A stretch of DNA of 44,082 bases from Mycolicibacter kumamotonensis. Its GTDB lineage: Bacteria > Actinomycetota > Actinomycetes > Mycobacteriales > Mycobacteriaceae. The notes under the pieces were generated by a model. It saw nothing but the letters and a program-made list of their open reading frames with translations, was not told the DNA's origin and did no database searches. Shown one piece after another: positions 41,682 to 44,082 of this stretch. Numbering within the stretch: the stretch's first letter is position 1; each line of letters opens with the position of its first letter. Both the position numbers and the translations under genes were made by a program. Location of the stretch: assembly GCF_002086285.1 (NCBI RefSeq), contig NZ_MVHU01000035.1:1-44082 (forward strand), written 5' to 3'.

Positions 41682-42480
41682 CGTTCAGTCTCGCTTCCCT
41701 GTCGGCGTCGTTGTGCGTGAACAATTCGCAGCGTTTCCTTGCAACTGCCTGCGCTGCCGCTTCCTTCGACGCGTACCTTCCGGCGGAGACATTTCGGCCG
41801 TTGTGGTGAACGTTCGCCTTCCACTTTCCGCAAGATCTGTCCCATGTAACACCCTGGTGCCCGGATGTGTTGTCCACCCGGAGTCCGGCAGGGTTCTCCA
41901 TGTTCTGCTTGTTTGTGGCTAGCCGCAGATGTTCTGGATTCACGCATGCCCGGTTATGGCAGATGTGGTCAATCTGCATTCCATCTGGGATCGGTCCTCG
42001 CGTGAACTTGTAAGAGAGTCGGTGCGCGGGCTTCTGTCGTCTCTCTATGGTGAATATTCCATACCCGGCCTTGGACTTCGCTCGGGTCCAATTCCAACAG
42101 TCCTTCGTCTTGTCGACGTAGGACCAGAACCGATCTTCGTAGGTCGTCTTGACCGGATCGGCAGTGGTTCCCGTTGTCCGCCAGCGCTCGTAGTGCTTGC
42201 CGCACCAGCCGTGCGTCTTGACCTTACTTGTGCACCCATCAATGGAGCAGACACGTTCGGGCCTGGGGGCAGGCGCGCCTTCCGCGTCACCGTATTTGTG
42301 CCATCTCCGGTAGTGCGCTCCGCACCATCCACGCGCCGAGTCCGCCGGTCGGACGCATCCATCGATGGAGCATGTGATTCTCACCTGGCCGCGGCGTACT
42401 TCTTGGTAGTGCTTCTGGCACATGCCCTTGCACCTAGTGGGCCGGTCACAGTTGTCTACAGAACAGGTACGCTTTGCCAT
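41668..42480 (-). CDS. HNH endonuclease with three Cys/His knuckles and AP2 domain
   Basis: 270 residues; GAGGAG six bases before the ATG. Residues 1-105 hold three repeats of a Cys/His unit (CSVDNCDRPTRCKGMCQKHY, CSIDGCVRPADSARGWCGAH, CSIDGCTSKVKTHGWCGKHY). An HNH_3 core follows at about 130-190 (HRLSYKFTRGPIPDGMQIDH, NRACVNPEHLRL), then an AP2-type DNA-binding domain (SGHQGVTWDRSCGKWKANVH). This is a mobile homing endonuclease placed between two sugar-transferase genes. Confidence 0.88.
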   Translation of the reverse strand: MAKRTCSVDNCDRPTRCKGMCQKHYQEVRRGQVRITCSIDGCVRPADSARGWCGAHYRRWHKYGDAEGAPAPRPERVCSIDGCTSKVKTHGWCGKHYERWRTTGTTADPVKTTYEDRFWSYVDKTKDCWNWTRAKSKAGYGIFTIERRQKPAHRLSYKFTRGPIPDGMQIDHICHNRACVNPEHLRLATNKQNMENPAGLRVDNTSGHQGVTWDRSCGKWKANVHHNGRNVSAGRYASKEAAAQAVARKRCELFTHNDADREARLNVDAS

Positions 42481-42507
42481 GTCGAACTCCTCAGTAGTTC
42501 GGCCGTA

Positions 42508-42536
42508 CCCCGGGGCTGTTCGCGCAGTCGCCGGGG
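42508..42536 (-). other. G+C hairpin in the leader of the AP2-HNH gene
   Basis: CCCCGG (42508-42513) pairs with CCGGGG (42531-42536) around a loop containing CGCGCAG. The leader architecture (hairpin, then a short spacer, then the HNH start) is like that of the NUMOD4-HNH genes, but the sequence differs. Confidence 0.55.
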
Positions 42537-42569
42537 CCTTTCGTTCAATCTTACCTGTTCAGACCATGG

Positions 42570-43250
42570 TTAGCCGTCCAGCGGGAAGTGGTACGCGGTG
42601 TCCTTGAGTCGTTCGCGGTTGCGCTTGGCTTCATCCATGCGTTCGTCGCTGCGTTCGTCTGCGGCGACCGAGGTTTCAACCTCGGGGCCGGTGAACAGGT
42701 GCCCGGTGTGTGCCGCGTCGGCGAAGCGCCAGGTGGTGAGCCCGTAGGCGTGGATGCGGTCTGAGTAGTTGGCGTGGTCGTATCCGACGGCGCCGAAGGT
42801 GTCAGCGTCGTATCCGCCGACTGTTTCGATGACGTGGCGTTGCATGTAGAGCACTGCGCCACTGGGCCAGTCGGTGATGATGTGGCCGTTGATGGTTCGG
42901 GTGCTGGCCAGTTTGCGGCGTCGTGGACGTGCCCAGCATAGGTGTGGTTCGGGTGAGCTGATGTAGGGCAGCCACCAGTCGTCTGTGGTGGGGTGGATGT
43001 CGTCGTCGGCCAGGAACAGATGCTCACAGCCGGCGGCCATGAGCAGTTCGAGGCACTTGTTCTTGGCTCGTGGTGCGCCGACGTTGACGTCGAATCGGAA
43101 CGTCGCGTCCGGGCAGGGTGTCGAGCTGGCGTCATCCACAACGACCGGAACGGCGTGTTCGGGAAGGTGTTGCTGCCATTGGCGGTAGCAGTAGGCGAAG
43201 GTGTCGGCTCGGTTGTGGGTGGTGATACCGAGGCCGATGAGTCCGGTCAC
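42570..43250 (-). CDS. GT-A fold glycosyltransferase
   Basis: 226 residues. The N-terminus IGLGITTHNRADTFAYC is typical for family-2-like nucleotide-sugar transferases. The metal-binding motif is HLFLADDDIHP near residue 88, and the acceptor-side region contains GGYDADTFGAVGYDHANYSDR. No membrane segment. Mycobacteriophages are known to glycosylate their own capsid or tail proteins with such enzymes, which is the most likely role; modification of host glycans is the alternative. Four-base overlap with the upstream gene. Confidence 0.83.
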   Translation of the reverse strand: MTGLIGLGITTHNRADTFAYCYRQWQQHLPEHAVPVVVDDASSTPCPDATFRFDVNVGAPRAKNKCLELLMAAGCEHLFLADDDIHPTTDDWWLPYISSPEPHLCWARPRRRKLASTRTINGHIITDWPSGAVLYMQRHVIETVGGYDADTFGAVGYDHANYSDRIHAYGLTTWRFADAAHTGHLFTGPEVETSVAADERSDERMDEAKRNRERLKDTAYHFPLDG

Positions 43251-43528
43251 AGCCCGTCACTGCTGTAGCGGTCGCGGAAGTCCCAGGCCTCAATCACTTC
43301 GATGATGTTCTTGGCCTGGTCGCAGACGACGTACGAGCCTGCTGCGACGACTTGTTCGCCGACGCGCATCTTGAGTGGTCGGTCGCCGACGGGCGCCTTC
43401 GGGTCAACGATCAGCTCGGCGTCTCGATCGGCCATTTGTGAGATTCGCTGGGCTGATTCCAGTGTGCCGTCGAAGCATACGGCGAAGACGTGATCGGTTC
43501 GCTTCGGATAGAACTTGTACTTGCTCAC
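43247..43528 (-). CDS. Small phage protein of unknown function
   Basis: 93 residues, alpha/beta (DHVFAVCFDGTLESAQRIS, MRVGEQVVAAGSYVVCDQ). Seen as a small companion in sugar-modification clusters by position only. It overlaps the methyltransferase and glycosyltransferase genes by four bases each, so all three belong to one translational unit. Confidence 0.6.
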   Translation of the reverse strand: MSKYKFYPKRTDHVFAVCFDGTLESAQRISQMADRDAELIVDPKAPVGDRPLKMRVGEQVVAAGSYVVCDQAKNIIEVIEAWDFRDRYSSDGL

Positions 43529-44006
43529 CTGATCGTCCCTCGTCTGCGTGTCACTGCCAGCCGCCCACCATGCACCTCAACCGCAGCGAGTCCGTCGGTG
43601 GTGATGATCTCGTCAACCGCGCGCTTCACGCCGGGGAACGTCTCGGTGTAGTCGTCGAAGCAGATGTGCGCGCCGTCAGCGAGGTGTGGCCGCCATGCGG
43701 CGAAGTCGGCGGTCACCGCGTCGTAGGTATGTTCCGCGTCGATATAGAGCAAGGCGATCGGCGGTCCGTCGTAGGCTGCAGCGACCTCGGTGGAGAACCC
43801 GCGAACCAGCTCCACGCCCAGGCCGTCCACAGCACGCTCGGCGATGGCCATGGTGTCGAGGCCGCCGTACTTGCTGGCCGACTCGCTTTTCGATGCGTAA
43901 GAACCCTCAAGGCCCCACGCGTCCACGCCGTAGATGTGACGGGTGCGCGCGGCTTTGGCGATGGTGCGCAGACTGCCGCCACGGAACACGCCGACCTCGA
44001 CGATGG
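43525..44006 (-). pseudogene. SAM-dependent methyltransferase cut by an IS
   Basis: 160 residues remain, reading from the IS border: VEVGVFRGGSL (SAM-binding motif I), VYGVD-like second strand (HIYGVDAWGLEG), IALLYIDAEHTYDAV and HICFDDYTETFPGVKRAV. This is a Methyltransf_24/TylF-like domain that usually methylates sugars or small molecules. The segment before motif I, which holds the start, is missing because the IS begins at 44007. A GTG at 43989 could start a truncated protein lacking part of motif I, probably inactive. Confidence 0.8.
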
Positions 44007-44082
44007 TGAATCGCCCTGGGTTTGATGGAGGCTCCAGACCTTGGAAACGAGGATGGAGCCATGTCGAAGAAGCAGTTGCCCG
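44007..44082 (+). mobile_element. Left end of an IS3-family (IS6110-like) insertion sequence
   Basis: TGAATCGCCCTGG at 44007 begins a terminal repeat of about 28 bases ending GGAGGCTC (44034). It resembles the IS6110 inverted repeat (TGAACCGCCC ... GGAGACTC). Transposase orfA starts 54 bases in. The element is cut by the window edge. Confidence 0.8.
44061..44082 (+). CDS. IS3-family transposase orfA, first codons
   Basis: ATG at 44061 with GAGGA upstream at eight bases. The product begins MSKKQLP, a common start of OrfA proteins of IS6110-related elements. Only seven codons are in the window, so the assignment rests mostly on the terminal repeat. Confidence 0.6.

Overview
The left 7.8 kb is chromosomal DNA of a mycobacterium (Mycobacterium/Mycolicibacterium type, high G+C). 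Its gene order matches the conserved block Rv2507 - Rv2508c - Rv2509 - Rv2510c - orn - tRNA-His - (secreted protein) - ldtB (Rv2518c) - tRNA-Lys. In order it holds a proline-rich membrane protein cut by the window edge, an MFS-like transporter, a short-chain dehydrogenase, a HerA/DUF853-type ATPase, oligoribonuclease, tRNA-His(GTG) with a strong terminator, a secreted protein with LAS metallopeptidase motifs, the L,D-transpeptidase lipoprotein LdtB, and tRNA-Lys(CTT). The species cannot be fixed from the sequence alone.

From just past tRNA-Lys to the right edge lies most of a temperate siphophage prophage. tRNA-Lys beside ldtB is a known integration target of temperate mycobacteriophages, so this edge is the likely attL. 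Reading the prophage in its late direction (minus strand, right to left): a surface-sugar cassette (SAM methyltransferase, small ORF, GT-A glycosyltransferase, Stealth-like phosphotransferase) interrupted by an AP2-HNH endonuclease; an HNH gene and a cos-like, repeat-rich intergenic region; small and large terminase, portal, scaffold, capsid and head-tail connectors; a rho-independent terminator; major tail protein; tail chaperones with a -1 frameshift at GGGAAAA; tape measure; distal tail and hub proteins; minor tail proteins; a PE-PPE-like hydrolase; a LamG fibre and an SGNH-esterase fibre; an exported NlpC/P60 protein, lysin A, lysin B, a small zinc-ribbon protein and two holin-like membrane proteins; then a chain of overlapping genes (DnaQ-like nuclease, DUF4406, dATP/dGTP diphosphohydrolase-like, small ORFs).

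Two sets of genes run against this flow. Next to attL, four short genes overlapping or almost touching on the plus strand include a secreted DUF732-like protein and end in a perfect 15-bp inverted repeat. Inside the tail operon a single plus-strand gene encodes a secreted DUF732 protein, next to what looks like the remnant of an HNH gene. Both look like lysogenic-conversion (moron) genes.

The most interesting regulatory signal is at 40378-40646, between the HNH gene and the small terminase. Two pairs of sites match or nearly match the mycobacterial LexA box TCGAAC-N4-GTTCGA, one pair abutting a possible -10 of the structural operon. No integrase, immunity repressor or replication gene is in the window. 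They should lie to the right, beyond an IS3-family (IS6110-like) element whose left end cuts the methyltransferase gene at 44007. Whether the prophage continues beyond that insertion, and is functional, cannot be seen here. Several very small genes (30, 43 and 52 codons) were found by reading between the larger ORFs.
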